Shown in pieces: positions 18,556 to 28,192 of a DNA stretch of 64,000 nt. The number at the start of each line of letters is the position of its first letter. Position 1 is the first letter of the stretch. The DNA is from Eubacteriaceae bacterium ES3 (GTDB lineage Bacteria; Bacillota; Clostridia; Eubacteriales; Eubacteriaceae): positions 3,280,680 through 3,344,679 of the forward strand of contig CP130741.1 in NCBI GenBank assembly GCA_030586155.1. Reading direction: 5' to 3'. A program made the translations under genes and the position numbers. The notes under the pieces are model-generated. The model worked only from the letters and a program-made list of their open reading frames with translations, had not been told where the DNA came from and searched no databases.

Positions 18556-21531
18556 ATGAAGCTATTTGATAAAAACTCAATCGGATATAAAATCCTCGGC
18601 CCGGTGATGATTACCGTCACGCTAGCTCTGCTACTGATCAGTATTGCTGTAACCATTCTAAATATCAATACCGTTAATACGCAAATCGAAATGCAAAGTT
18701 CTATGCGTCTCGATCAGATCATGGCTGATTTGGAAAACACGCTTGACAGCCATGGTCAAATGGTTAACAGTTTCGGAACTTCCTTAGGCCTTACTGGCTC
18801 CTCCATTCCTACAGGAGACTACGAACAGCTTCTCTCCAGTCAGGTTGAACTGACCGATGATACCTTTGGTGTCGGGGTTTTTTATGACTACTACGCTTAC
18901 AACCCGGAAATAAAATTCTTTGGACCCTATGCTTATCGCGATGGCGATTCCGTTGCCTATGCAGAAGATTTGTATAGTACCGATGAATATGATTATCCAA
19001 ATCAGGACTGGTTTTTGGTCGGGGAAAATGCTGGCGGCGAGCTAGCCTGGTCTGAACCTTTTTATGATGAACTCTCTGGTATAACCATGGTAACTGCGGC
19101 CAAGGCCTTTTATGATAGTTCCGGGAATTTTTCAGGGGTTGTAACCGGTGATATCGATTTATCCAATCTTCAGCAAATCATCTCAGATATTAATATTGGC
19201 AATACCGGTCATGCCTTTTTGCTTGACAGTTCCGGTCTTTATATTGCCGATCAGGATAGCTCTAAAATTATGAGTGTGAATATTACGGAAGATCCAAACT
19301 CAAGTCTGGCCGCACTGGGTGATGCCATTTTAAGCGGTGAGCCAGGATCATCGACCTTCACCAATGATGAAGGATCCAACCGCCTCCACTATGCTTCCCT
19401 TGGAGATACCGGCTGGATATTGGCTATTACCCAGGCCGAAAGCGAAATTAACGAGCCAATTATGACCATGATTTATCAGTTGATTGGCCTGATCCTCATC
19501 ACGCTGGTCATTTTAAGCTTAATTGTCATCAAAGTTATCCGCGGCGTTGTTAAACCGATTGTGGTCGTTACCGATCTTTTTGCCCATACTGAACAGGGGG
19601 ATTTTGATAATGAAGTGCCTGCAGAAATCTTAAATCGTAAAGACGAACTGGGCAAGCTGGGACAATCCTTCCAATCCCTATCAGAAAATATTCGGGGCAA
19701 TATTTCTACGCTGCAATCCATTTCGCAAGGGAACCTGGATGTCACTGTGGATGTTCGATCAGACAAAGATATCCAGTCTCAGAGTTTTATTCAACTGATT
19801 GATACCCTAAAGAATCTGGATATGGAAATCAAAAAACTTTCTGAATCTGCGACCAATGGACATCTTTCAGATCGTGGCAATGCGGACCTCTTTAAGGGCC
19901 AATTCCGCGACCTTGTTTTAGAAATTAATGCCATCCTTGATGCCGTCATCAACCCGCTTAATGTAGCGGCCGACTATGTGGATAAGATCAGCCGCGGGAT
20001 GATCCCTGAAAAAATATCCGATCCTTATCAGGGTGATTTTAACACCATAAAAAACAACCTCAATCAGTGTATCGATAATATCAATGCCTTGATCGAAGAT
20101 GTCAATCTACTGGCTTCAGCTGCAACCGAGGGAGACCTGGCGGTTCGTGCCGAAGAATCCCGCCACAGTGGAGACTACCAAAGAATCATCAAAGGCTTTA
20201 ATGATACCCTCAATTCGATTCTTGCTCCTATTGATGAAGCCAAGGGAATTATGGCAAAAATGGCAGTCAATGATTATGCCGTTTCCATGCAGGGTTCTTA
20301 TAAGGGGGATATGCAGGATTTTGCCAATGAAATCAACAATGTTCACTCACGATTACAAAATGTCCAGCGGGTCTTTAATGAAATTGCCGCCGGCGATACC
20401 AGTCGATTGGATGACTTTGCTGCCATCGGCAAGCGGTCAGAAAATGATCAGATGGTACCTGCTATTGTCGCCACCTTCACCACCATCAATGCTCTAATTG
20501 CTGAATCCCGTCATATGGCCCAGGCGGGTATTAACGGTGACCTTGCCCTCCGCAGCGATATCACGCAATTTGAAGGCGGTTACCAGGAAATTATGGAGGG
20601 CTTCAATCAAACCCTTGATGCCATCGAAGGCCCGATTAATGAAGCGGCAACCGTACTTAAAGAAATGGCTGACGGTAATTTAACCTTAACCATGAACGGT
20701 AATTATCAGGGCAGCTACGCTATTATCAAGGATTCCCTTAACCACACTCTGGGAGAACTAAACGGTATTCTCGGCAGCATCAACCATTCTTCCGATGAAG
20801 TTGCCTCCGGTTCAAAACAGGTATCCGACGGTTCCCAGGCCCTGGCTCAAGGTGCCACTGAACAGGCTGGCTCAATGCAGGAATTAAATGCCTCCATTAG
20901 CGAAGTCGCCAACCAGACCAGGGATAATGCCCTTAATGCGGACCGCGCCAACAAACTGACTGAGACAGCTCAGGAAAATGCTAAAAAGGGTAATACCCAG
21001 ATGAATGAAATGCTGACTTCGATGGATGAAATCAATGCGTCTTCCAACAAGATTTCTAATATTATCCGGGTGATCGATGATATTGCCTTCCAAACTAACA
21101 TTCTGGCACTTAATGCAGCCGTTGAGGCCGCCCGGGCCGGTGAACACGGTAAAGGCTTTGCCGTTGTTGCTGAAGAAGTCAGAACTCTGGCCGGTCGATC
21201 TGCTGAAGCGGCTCGGGAAACCACTGAGCTCATTGAAAGTTCGATTTTGAGCGTTAATGAAGGGACGGTAATTGCAAACAGCACTGCTGATTCACTTAAC
21301 GAAATTGTCGGTAATATTGAACAGATTGCCGATCTGGTTCATAGAATTGACCAGGCTTCCAACGAACAGACAGTATCAATTAATCAAATTAATGTCGGTT
21401 TTGAACAGGTCTCACAAGTGGTCCAGAATAACTCGGCAACCGCTGAAGAAAGTGCTGCTGCCAGTGAAGAACTCTACAGCCAGGCTGAACTTTTAAAGAG
21501 TATGGTCAGTCGCTTTGATTTAAAACGATAA
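18556..21531 (+). CDS. Methyl-accepting chemotaxis protein with dCache sensor and repeated HAMP modules
   Basis: The order over 991 residues is: TM1 (about 12-35), dCache sensor (about 38-295; [21 protein letters not shown] and the [21 protein letters not shown] ligand-pocket region), TM2 (about 305-330), HAMP, then a series of HAMP-like repeats with [40 protein letters not shown] and GNLTLTMN, ending in the signalling tip [19 protein letters not shown]. It lacks the PAS of the other two receptors. The ATG at 18556 follows GGGAGG by seven bases; a longer frame from 18451 has no ribosome site. Confidence 0.93.
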   Translation: MKLFDKNSIGYKILGPVMITVTLALLLISIAVTILNINTVNTQIEMQSSMRLDQIMADLENTLDSHGQMVNSFGTSLGLTGSSIPTGDYEQLLSSQVELTDDTFGVGVFYDYYAYNPEIKFFGPYAYRDGDSVAYAEDLYSTDEYDYPNQDWFLVGENAGGELAWSEPFYDELSGITMVTAAKAFYDSSGNFSGVVTGDIDLSNLQQIISDINIGNTGHAFLLDSSGLYIADQDSSKIMSVNITEDPNSSLAALGDAILSGEPGSSTFTNDEGSNRLHYASLGDTGWILAITQAESEINEPIMTMIYQLIGLILITLVILSLIVIKVIRGVVKPIVVVTDLFAHTEQGDFDNEVPAEILNRKDELGKLGQSFQSLSENIRGNISTLQSISQGNLDVTVDVRSDKDIQSQSFIQLIDTLKNLDMEIKKLSESATNGHLSDRGNADLFKGQFRDLVLEINAILDAVINPLNVAADYVDKISRGMIPEKISDPYQGDFNTIKNNLNQCIDNINALIEDVNLLASAATEGDLAVRAEESRHSGDYQRIIKGFNDTLNSILAPIDEAKGIMAKMAVNDYAVSMQGSYKGDMQDFANEINNVHSRLQNVQRVFNEIAAGDTSRLDDFAAIGKRSENDQMVPAIVATFTTINALIAESRHMAQAGINGDLALRSDITQFEGGYQEIMEGFNQTLDAIEGPINEAATVLKEMADGNLTLTMNGNYQGSYAIIKDSLNHTLGELNGILGSINHSSDEVASGSKQVSDGSQALAQGATEQAGSMQELNASISEVANQTRDNALNADRANKLTETAQENAKKGNTQMNEMLTSMDEINASSNKISNIIRVIDDIAFQTNILALNAAVEAARAGEHGKGFAVVAEEVRTLAGRSAEAARETTELIESSILSVNEGTVIANSTADSLNEIVGNIEQIADLVHRIDQASNEQTVSINQINVGFEQVSQVVQNNSATAEESAAASEELYSQAELLKSMVSRFDLKR

Positions 21532-21536
21532 TTATA

Positions 21537-21590
21537 AAAAAACCACCGTCATTATCAAGCAAGCGCTGATAAATGACGGTGGTTTTTTTA
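21537..21590 (+). terminator. Terminator after the third receptor
   Basis: Arms AACCACCGTCATT (21541-21553) and AATGACGGTGGTT (21572-21584), followed by seven T residues and preceded by A residues. It is possibly bidirectional with the convergent TraX-like gene. Confidence 0.88.
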
Positions 21591-21632
21591 AATTTTACGT
21601 CTTGATACTTTTAGATATAGTCTTTATCTGTC

Positions 21633-22406
21633 TTATAATAAAACATTGCCGATCAGAAATAGAATAGCGATGTGAAGCGGATAGAAGAAATAAAACAGAT
21701 ACTTTAACCCCCTGCCTTTCTCGCCATTATATAAGAGCATTAATGGCAGTGCGCCAATCATCATCCACTGAAAATTGATGAAGAATATGGCATAGAGGTT
21801 GGAACTATATAGAAACTCCATTAAAAAATAGCTGACCGTAAAGGCCGAATAAGCAATGATCAGATTTCGTTTATTCTCTTTAGTGAAATATATCAGGACT
21901 CCCAGCAATACAAAAATAAAACTGCCTTCGTTAAACAAAAGATTGGCAGTAAAAGCCCCAACTATCAGTTCAATACCATAATAAGGTAACAACTGACCGG
22001 CAAAAGCACAAAGGGCTGTAGTTACCAGTTGTATACCAACAAAAGCCATAATAAGAGGCAAGCCTTTTAGCTTATCTTTGCGATAAATTTCTATCATCCA
22101 GGAAACAAGGCCCACCAGCAGAAGCGTGACAAAGATATTATTATAGGCATATGTTGTCACATTTGGGATCGTATTGTTGAGAACAAAATCGATTATCGCC
22201 ATCAAAACCCCAAACAAATACATTCGCAGTAGATATTTTTTTCGATCATGGGTATAATGAAAACCCCAGGCCATGGCAAACATAAAAAGCGGAGCAGAAA
22301 TCCTGCCTATCCAGTGAAAAAATACTGGTGTTCCGGGAATAAATTCAGCAATATGATCAAAGAACATCAGAACCAGGGCAATAAGTTTTATGGTTGTAGT
22401 TGACAA
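21633..22406 (-). CDS. TraX-family integral membrane protein
   Basis: This 257-residue protein has about eight hydrophobic helices. The N-terminus (IKLIALVLMFFDHIAEFIPG) and the motif RISAPLFMFAMAWGFHYTHDRKKYL match the TraX/acyltransferase-3-like family, whose founding member acetylates pilin in F-plasmid transfer. Chromosomal TraX-like proteins in Firmicutes have no settled role. It starts with TTG at 22406 behind AGGGGG. It stands alone, with no transfer genes nearby. Confidence 0.85.
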   Translation of the reverse strand: MSTTTIKLIALVLMFFDHIAEFIPGTPVFFHWIGRISAPLFMFAMAWGFHYTHDRKKYLLRMYLFGVLMAIIDFVLNNTIPNVTTYAYNNIFVTLLLVGLVSWMIEIYRKDKLKGLPLIMAFVGIQLVTTALCAFAGQLLPYYGIELIVGAFTANLLFNEGSFIFVLLGVLIYFTKENKRNLIIAYSAFTVSYFLMEFLYSSNLYAIFFINFQWMMIGALPLMLLYNGEKGRGLKYLFYFFYPLHIAILFLIGNVLL

Positions 22407-22526
22407 TGTTTTCCCCCTAAAAGCTTTTTTTCATTTTATCCGCTTTTTAAAAAAATTGCAACTAACCATATCAGCTAAAAAAATCCGACAGACTTTGAGT
22501 GCAAGCCATAATTTCAGGGTTTCTCT

Positions 22527-22544
22527 ATTACAGCCGGCTGTAAT
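22527..22544. promoter_or_regulatory. Perfect 18-bp palindrome between divergent genes
   Basis: ATTACAGCCGGCTGTAAT is perfectly self-complementary, lies in a 300-bp gene-free stretch (22407-22706), and has no T-tract, so a dimeric regulator site is likelier than a terminator. A TATAAT at 22666-22671 is a possible -10 for the gene at 22707. I see nothing else in the stretch. Confidence 0.5.
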
Positions 22545-22706
22545 TTAAAATCCTCATATCTCGAGCTATAAAAAATCAGTTTTAAAATTTTTCGCATTAC
22601 TGATTTCCACACAATTTTATTTAGTTCTATTTCCAAAAAACAGATGCATAATTTTCAAAAAAATGTATAATGAAGAAATAATAAACTAGGAAAAGGTGAA
22701 TTTATC

Positions 22707-23030
22707 TTGATAGAATCCTCTTTTGAAGTGCTGACTGCACTATTAACATTCATGATCAGATGGGAAAAGAATACCCAGAACCTACCGGAAAATTTCCTGC
22801 AGGTTCTGGATCTCTTTAATCGACATCTAGCTGAAAATTCAAACGTACAACCCGGTATTAATTTTCGGGAATTTATTCAACAGATGAAATTATTTACTCT
22901 CGATGAACTGGGCTTTGAACTGGGCGACCCAATTGGCCCACTAAAAGTAATCAATCGTGACGGCTATATTGATCCGGTAATCAAAGCCTGGTATCAAAAA
23001 CATTGTCTGTACATGCTAAACGATTGTTAA
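22707..23030 (+). CDS. Hypothetical protein, 107 residues
   Basis: It uses a TTG start at 22707 with AAAGGTG eight bases upstream. It is predicted soluble and mostly helical, acidic, with no cysteine cluster except two at the very C-terminus and no membrane segment. I do not recognise the family. It lies alone between the TraX-like and pirin genes. The codon pattern and ribosome site support a real gene; function is unknown. Confidence 0.6.
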   Translation: MIESSFEVLTALLTFMIRWEKNTQNLPENFLQVLDLFNRHLAENSNVQPGINFREFIQQMKLFTLDELGFELGDPIGPLKVINRDGYIDPVIKAWYQKHCLYMLNDC

Positions 23031-23070
23031 GCAAGCATTTTCCGAAAACTGCTAACTAGAGAAAAATAGA

Positions 23071-23910
23071 CTAATAGCTTATTTCCTTTTTCAGGAAAGT
23101 TCCTTGCCGCAAATCCTCAAAAGCCTGATCCAGTTCTTCGCTGGTATTCATCACTATTGGGCCTCCCCAAGCCACTGGCTCATCAAGGCGTCTTGAAGAG
23201 ACAAATAAAATCTGGGCCTTTTTATCCGGTGCTTTTAACTTAACTATATCACCGGCCCCCACTTTAATGGCAGTCTTCTCTTTGATGAGTTCTCCGCCAA
23301 TATAACAATCTCCCAGCAGGGTAAAGAGCATAACTGAACGAGACTCATCGGTATTTACGCTAAATTCAGTATCAGGATTTAGGTGAATATCATAATAATC
23401 CAAGGGTAGATACTTGCTTAAATAGCCTTGTCGGCCTTCATATTGACCGGCTAAAAGTCTTAGTTTCCCACCTTCAATCTCAATTTCTTCAATATCAGCA
23501 TTCTTCACACTGTGATAAGCCGGCGGTACCCATTTGTCACTAGCCGAAAGATTGAGCCACAGCTGGACTCCCAGTAGTCTTTCTGAGGCTGGCAGTTTCT
23601 CTTCATGCAAGATTCCTGATCCTGCCGTCATCCACTGTACTTCGCCATCCGAAATAGTATCTTCGTTACCTAAACTATCCCGATGGGTCATTTTCCCGCG
23701 ATAAACATAACTGATGGTTTCAATTCCCCGATGGGGATGCATGGGAAAACCTGCAGTATAGTCGTCCGGGTTAGTGCTATCGAAGGAATCCAACATTAAA
23801 ATTGGATCATAAGTCGTGACAGTATCATGACCTAAAACTCTGACCAGATTAACACCAGCACCGTCCTGGGTTCTAAAACCTCTGATTTGTTTAACAATTT
23901 TTCGCTCCAT
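23071..23910 (-). CDS. Pirin-family bicupin protein
   Basis: The 279 residues match pirin. The N-terminal cupin has HPHRGIETISYVYRG and later HEEK, giving the metal ligands His-x-His, His and Glu. The C-terminal cupin carries the family segment RRLDEPVAWGGPIVMNT. Bacterial pirins can act as quercetin 2,3-dioxygenase-like enzymes or stress-linked regulators; the role here is open. The ATG at 23910 follows GGAG by six bases; a longer frame runs into the upstream gene. It is the second gene of a two-gene unit with the LigB-like gene, 11 bases apart. Confidence 0.92.
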   Translation of the reverse strand: MERKIVKQIRGFRTQDGAGVNLVRVLGHDTVTTYDPILMLDSFDSTNPDDYTAGFPMHPHRGIETISYVYRGKMTHRDSLGNEDTISDGEVQWMTAGSGILHEEKLPASERLLGVQLWLNLSASDKWVPPAYHSVKNADIEEIEIEGGKLRLLAGQYEGRQGYLSKYLPLDYYDIHLNPDTEFSVNTDESRSVMLFTLLGDCYIGGELIKEKTAIKVGAGDIVKLKAPDKKAQILFVSSRRLDEPVAWGGPIVMNTSEELDQAFEDLRQGTFLKKEISY

Positions 23911-23921
23911 TTTATTCTCCT

Positions 23922-24692
23922 TTACTCGAAAAGATATGAAGTCATCGATACCGAACCGAGGGTACAAGAATCATTAAAAACCGTTAACTTGTCATCCGGC
24001 CTAGTCGCCCCTAAAACATATAAGAGCGGATTAAAATGTTCAGTGGTCTGAAAAGCCAATTTTGCCGAATCTCCAGCCAAATGGTACTTAATGACCTGAC
24101 CGTAATCCCGGCTAACAATATTATCCTTAATATATGTGTCAAATTCATCAGCCCAGGGAAACCCATCGTCCATTCCAAAGTTGACTCTGGACAAATTGTG
24201 GACGACGTTGCCGCTGCCTAAAATCAGTACATCTTTTTCTCTTAAAGCACTTAATTCCTTTCCCATCTGAAAATGGGCTTCTGCCGGTGCACGATAATCC
24301 AGGCTTAATTGAAGAACTGGAATATCTGCATTTGGAAACATCCGGCAAAGCACTGACCAGGTTCCGTGATCAATTCCCCAGCTGTTATCAATCTTAACCT
24401 CCCGGTCCAGCAGTGAAATTACTTCATTAGCGGTTGCCGGAGCTCCAGGCGCATTGTAAACAACCTCATACAACTCCTGGGGAAAGCCATACATATCATA
24501 TATCATTTTTGGATGTTCCTGATTATTCACACTGCTATCATCCGTAACCCAATGGGCTGAGACCGATAAAATAACCTTCGGCTTTTCAATCTTTTGACCA
24601 ATCTCCACCACCCATTTTTCAACATATTTATTCTCTTCAATCGCATTCATCGGCGATCCATGACCAACAAACATTACTGGCATTTTTGCCAT
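23922..24692 (-). CDS. LigB/DODA-type extradiol ring-cleavage dioxygenase-like protein
   Basis: The 256 residues match the 4,5-DOPA extradiol dioxygenase (YgiD) family: FVGHGSPMNAIE, SAHW, IDHGTWSVL and TTEHFNPLLY hold the metal-binding histidines. Family members use O2 on catechols, odd for a strict anaerobe, so a detoxification or non-oxygenase role is possible (inference). It is first in an operon with pirin and is preceded by GAGGTG and a perfect 19-bp palindrome, which fits quinone/phenol-responsive control as seen for MarR-family regulators elsewhere. Confidence 0.88.
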   Translation of the reverse strand: MAKMPVMFVGHGSPMNAIEENKYVEKWVVEIGQKIEKPKVILSVSAHWVTDDSSVNNQEHPKMIYDMYGFPQELYEVVYNAPGAPATANEVISLLDREVKIDNSWGIDHGTWSVLCRMFPNADIPVLQLSLDYRAPAEAHFQMGKELSALREKDVLILGSGNVVHNLSRVNFGMDDGFPWADEFDTYIKDNIVSRDYGQVIKYHLAGDSAKLAFQTTEHFNPLLYVLGATRPDDKLTVFNDSCTLGSVSMTSYLFE

Positions 24693-24710
24693 AACTTTCA
24701 CCTCAAATCT

Positions 24711-24729
24711 CATTTTGAATTTCAAAATG
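24711..24729. promoter_or_regulatory. Perfect palindromic operator of the LigB-pirin operon
   Basis: CATTTTGAA-T-TTCAAAATG, 9-bp perfect arms, starts 18 bases upstream of the ATG at 24692. Size and symmetry fit a MarR/HxlR-type dimer site. No regulator gene is adjacent. Confidence 0.65.
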
Positions 24730-24869
24730 TTATGCTACACTTATTCTACACCTTTAAACTCAAAGAAATATTAAGAAATATTCGTTAAAAGTACAAATTA
24801 TGTCTACTGTGATCGATATTATTTATTTTCAAATGATGTGCAGAAGGCTTATAATAAGAGAAGAATTTA

Positions 24870-25607
24870 AAATGGTCGCAATGGCCGCAGAACAGGCCAG
24901 CGGATTCCCGCCAAAAGTCGGTGAACCCAACAACCATGGATTGTCAATCAATTCCTCAACCCAGATTTGCGGGCGACAGATGAGCCCGGTAATGGGCATG
25001 ATGCCGCCGCCAAAAGCTTTACCATAAGTCATGATATCCGGCACAACACCTTCAGCTTCACATCGCCACATGGCACCGGTTCTTCCCATTCCAGTCTGAA
25101 TTTCATCAAAAATCAGAACAACCCCTGCTTCATCACAAATTTCTCTGACTTCTTTTAAATATCCTTCAGGGGGAATGATGACCCCTGCTTCACCCTGAAT
25201 TGGCTCCAGGATAACCGCAGCCACTTTTTCTCCAACAGCCTGAAGATTATTAATGGCTTTTCGCATATCTTGGGCATTACCAAATTCAACATGCTGAACC
25301 TGCTGAACCATCGGCACATAAGGAGTACGATAAGTACTTTTACCTCCCATGGAAACAGCTCCCATGGATTTCCCATGAAAGGCGCCAACGGTCGAAATAT
25401 ACCATCTGCCACCGGTTGCGATACGGGCCAGCTTTAAGGCCATCTCTACCGCTTCAGCACCACCATTGGTGAAGAAACAGTATTGCAGATCCCCCGGGGT
25501 AATATCAGCCATAGCTTTAGCCAGATATCCACGCAGTGGATCCAGCAGCTCCTGGGAATGCAGGGCCTGATGATCCAGCTGTGCCTTAACCACATCAAGG
25601 CTTCTTT
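24870..25607 (-). pseudogene. Class III aminotransferase remnant (putrescine/ornithine type)
   Basis: The readable part covers about 245 residues of the middle of a YgjG-like aminotransferase: ALHSQELLDPLRGYLA, FFTNGGAEAVEMALKLAR, ILEPIQGEAGVI, IFDEIQTGMGRTG, and the PLP lysine in YGKAFGGGIMP. The N-terminal ~100 residues are gone: homology stops near 25607. The C-terminal third is missing after SAAIATI near 24870, where unrelated sequence continues to a stop at 24829. Both ends are lost, so it is non-functional. Confidence 0.85.
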
Positions 25608-25614
25608 CTGGACT

Positions 25615-26183
25615 CGCCGATCTGCGTTCCGGATTTTTTTACTGATGCCGAAAAGGAATATATTAAGCGGATGGATGAAGATCATTTATTATGGATTATC
25701 AATGGCAAAGAATCCAATCTGGTTCGGGAAAGTGACCTGATGGCTGAGGAAAGCCGACTGACTTCGTCTTTATATCTCAATTGTTATCAGCAATATAATA
25801 TCTTCGACACCCTTCAGTTCAGTATTGTATATAACCAGCATCTCCTCGGTATTCTCACTCTTTTTCGAACTCGAGCCGATGGCGAATTCAATGAGGATGA
25901 TATGTTCTATCTGCGATCTCTCGGCATCCATTTAAATATGATTATGAACACTATTCTCCTTGAAGAAAAACCGGCGGTAAAATTCAATCTCGAAGACCTG
26001 GTCAACGAATATCATCTTACCTCCCGCGAAAGTCAAGTCCTTAATCTTGTGGCTGCCTTTCGCAATAACGATGAAATCGGCAGTGAACTTTCCATCAGTG
26101 AAAACACCATTCAAAAACATCTGCAAAATATTTTTCGCAAGCTGAATGTTTCATCAAAGTGGGATTTACTTAGGCTTTTATAA
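25615..26183 (+). pseudogene. LuxR-family regulator lacking its N-terminus
   Basis: The frame is open from about 25615 (reading PICVPDFFTDAEKEYIKRMD) with no start codon or ribosome site until an internal ATG at 25671. A GAF-like segment (about 25740-25980) is followed by a LuxR helix-turn-helix (LTSRESQVLNLVAAF, SISENTIQKHLQNIFRKLNV). Its 5' end abuts the truncated 5' end of the oppositely oriented aminotransferase, so one deletion removed both starts and the shared promoter region. The regulator probably once controlled the aminotransferase. Confidence 0.75.
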
Positions 26184-26240
26184 CATCTCAGACACTTTAG
26201 TGGCAATATCCGTTTCTAACATTCCTGTAAATAATCACAA

Positions 26241-26290
26241 AAAAGTTCGGAAGATAAAATAACTTTTCTTATATCATCTTCCGAACTTTT
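26241..26290. terminator. Strong hairpin, probably bidirectional
   Basis: Perfect 15-bp arms AAAAGTTCGGAAGAT (26241-26255) and ATCTTCCGAACTTTT (26276-26290) with a 20-nt loop, between the convergent LuxR remnant and the sulfur-relay operon. Confidence 0.85.
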
Positions 26291-26368
26291 CTACTGCAAG
26301 CTACTTTTTTCGTTTACCATCAGGCTTCTTTTACTATAAGATGGACCTCAAAATAGGAAAATCCCCAT

Positions 26369-27004
26369 TTACTCTGTAAAAGCAACCTCAACGTGTTCGA
26401 TATCCCAAAGGGATTCGATTTTTTCGATGGCGTCTTCTTTAATCGAATTGGCAAACTGATGGGTTTCCGGCAAATCAATCAGGATACTGACATTGCCATC
26501 ATCAATTTTAATTTCTTTTACCAGATGGGTAGCAATCATATCCAAACCTTTAATGGGATTCATAACTTTTTTCAGCCGTTTTCTCACAATTTCTTCCGTT
26601 GTTTTCTCTTTTTTACTGGACATACCATGCTTCTCTTCATAATTTAAAATCGCCGAACGCAGTACTTCCACAGCGAGTACTGAACAGTGGGCTTTAATCT
26701 TTGGCAAACCGCCTAGCGCTTCTGCTGCCTCCTGCCAGGTAATTTTTTTAGCCTCATCAATGGTTTTGCCTTTTGCAAGCTCAGTAATTATAGATCCAGT
26801 TGCAATATTTGAAGCACAACCATAAGACTCGAACTTTATATCAGTAATAATCTTTGTCTCCGGATCTACTTTCAGATAAAGTGAAACCATATCTCCACAG
26901 GCCGGACTGCCTTCTGTTGCCTTTGCATCAGCATCTTCAATACGCCCGGTATTTCGCGGATTCTTGAAATGTTCAATCACAATATCGCTATATTGACCAG
27001 CCAC
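26369..27004 (-). CDS. IscU-type Fe-S scaffold fused to a MIP18/DUF59-like domain
   Basis: Residues 1-125 are IscU/NifU-N: the three cluster-binding Cys appear in SPACGD, YGCASN and KAHCSVLA, with the neighbouring Asp and His of the scaffold site kept. Residues about 135-211 resemble the DUF59 domain found at the start of Mrp/ApbC carriers (KKVMNPIKGLDMIATHLVKEI), without the Cys that some members have. This fusion would assemble and possibly hand over Fe-S clusters. It is the last gene of tusA-dsrE2-nifS-like-iscU; the NifS-like stop is three bases upstream of its ATG. Confidence 0.9.
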   Translation of the reverse strand: MAGQYSDIVIEHFKNPRNTGRIEDADAKATEGSPACGDMVSLYLKVDPETKIITDIKFESYGCASNIATGSIITELAKGKTIDEAKKITWQEAAEALGGLPKIKAHCSVLAVEVLRSAILNYEEKHGMSSKKEKTTEEIVRKRLKKVMNPIKGLDMIATHLVKEIKIDDGNVSILIDLPETHQFANSIKEDAIEKIESLWDIEHVEVAFTE

Positions 27005-27006
27005 TT

Positions 27007-28179
27007 TTAATCCTCCTTATCTTTTCCCAGCGGACTGATTTTCCGCAAATTTCCAACCACTTTGGCAAGGGTATCGACTAAAAAATCCAACTCTTCAATG
27101 GTATTATAACGCCCCAATGTCACCCGGATAGACCCATGGGCCCGTTCATGATCTCCGCCTATAGCGGCAATAACATGACTGGCTTCCAGTGAGCGGCTAA
27201 AACAGGCCGAGCCGGTGCTGACGGCAATGCCGTACATATCGAGATGCAGGGTAATGGATTCACCTTCAACATAATGAAAGGTGATGTTGGCATTTTGCGG
27301 CGTTCGCTCAGTGTCATGACCATTTAATGTAACATCCGGAATTTCATTCATAACTCTGGCAATATAGTGGTCACGCATTTTTTTCAGCACAATATTTTCT
27401 TCTTCTGTGACCTGACTGATTGCCTTGGCAAAACCGACAGCCCCGGGAATATTATCCATCCCGCCTCTTAAGTCGAATTCCTGAAAACCGCCATCCATAA
27501 TCTTAGAAAGGGGGGTCCCTTTGCGGACATACAATCCACCGATTCCTTTAGGTCCATGCAGAGTATGGGCTGAAACAGTGAGCAGATCGACCTTTGTTTT
27601 TTTGACATCAATTGGGATTCGCATAAAGGTATGGGTTGCATCGGTATGAAAGAGGGTTTCTTTTTTTCGACAAATTTCAGCAATTTTATCTATCTCCTGA
27701 ACGGTGCCAATTTCCTGGTTGCCATGCTGGATAGAGACCAGAATCGTTTCCGGACGAATCAGGCTTTCAAGCTTAGCAAGATCGATTCGACCCTGCTCAT
27801 CTACATCAAGATAATCGACCATAAACCCCTGTTTTTGCAGAGTTCTAGCGCTGTATAGGACGGGAAAATCCTCGATCTTTGAAACAATCAGGTGATTCCC
27901 CTTTTTAGATTCCAAAGCTTTTGCAATGCCTTTCAGAGCCAGATTAGAGGATTCGGTGCTGCCGGAAGTAAAGATAAACTCTTCTGTCTCTGCCCCCAAT
28001 GCCCCGGCAATTTTTTCCCGGGCGCCCTCCATAGCTTCCCGAGCTTCGACACCCGGTGAATAACCAAATTCAGAAGTGGCAACAGAATATTTTTCTCTAA
28101 AATAGGGGGTCATCACCTCAAATACCTGGTCGTCAAGACGGGTTGCGGAAGCGTTATCAAAATAATATATTTTTTCCAC
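27007..28179 (-). CDS. NifS/IscS-fold protein lacking the PLP lysine
   Basis: The 390-residue class V aminotransferase-fold protein aligns along its whole length with IscS. The mobile-loop cysteine is kept (TGSACFS) and so is the cofactor Asp (HTDATH). At the position of the Schiff-base lysine (IscS SGHKIYGPKG) it reads SAHTLHGPKG, codon ACT, so Lys is Thr. The PLP-stacking His is Asp (SKIEDFPVL), the cofactor Gln is His, and the neighbouring-subunit RSGT is RGGM. A normal PLP-dependent desulfurase reaction is therefore unlikely. The frame is intact and the gene sits inside a tight sulfur-relay operon, so it is a maintained protein, not debris. Start GTG at 28179 behind AAGGAG. Confidence 0.88.
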   Translation of the reverse strand: MEKIYYFDNASATRLDDQVFEVMTPYFREKYSVATSEFGYSPGVEAREAMEGAREKIAGALGAETEEFIFTSGSTESSNLALKGIAKALESKKGNHLIVSKIEDFPVLYSARTLQKQGFMVDYLDVDEQGRIDLAKLESLIRPETILVSIQHGNQEIGTVQEIDKIAEICRKKETLFHTDATHTFMRIPIDVKKTKVDLLTVSAHTLHGPKGIGGLYVRKGTPLSKIMDGGFQEFDLRGGMDNIPGAVGFAKAISQVTEEENIVLKKMRDHYIARVMNEIPDVTLNGHDTERTPQNANITFHYVEGESITLHLDMYGIAVSTGSACFSRSLEASHVIAAIGGDHERAHGSIRVTLGRYNTIEELDFLVDTLAKVVGNLRKISPLGKDKED

Positions 28180-28192
28180 TTGATTCTCCTTC

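Noticed and set aside
6620-22495. AAATCCGACAGA occurs both at about 6622 and about 22482, upstream of unrelated genes
   Set aside because: Only the first copy is part of an inverted repeat; the second has no matching arm, so chance is likelier than a shared operator.
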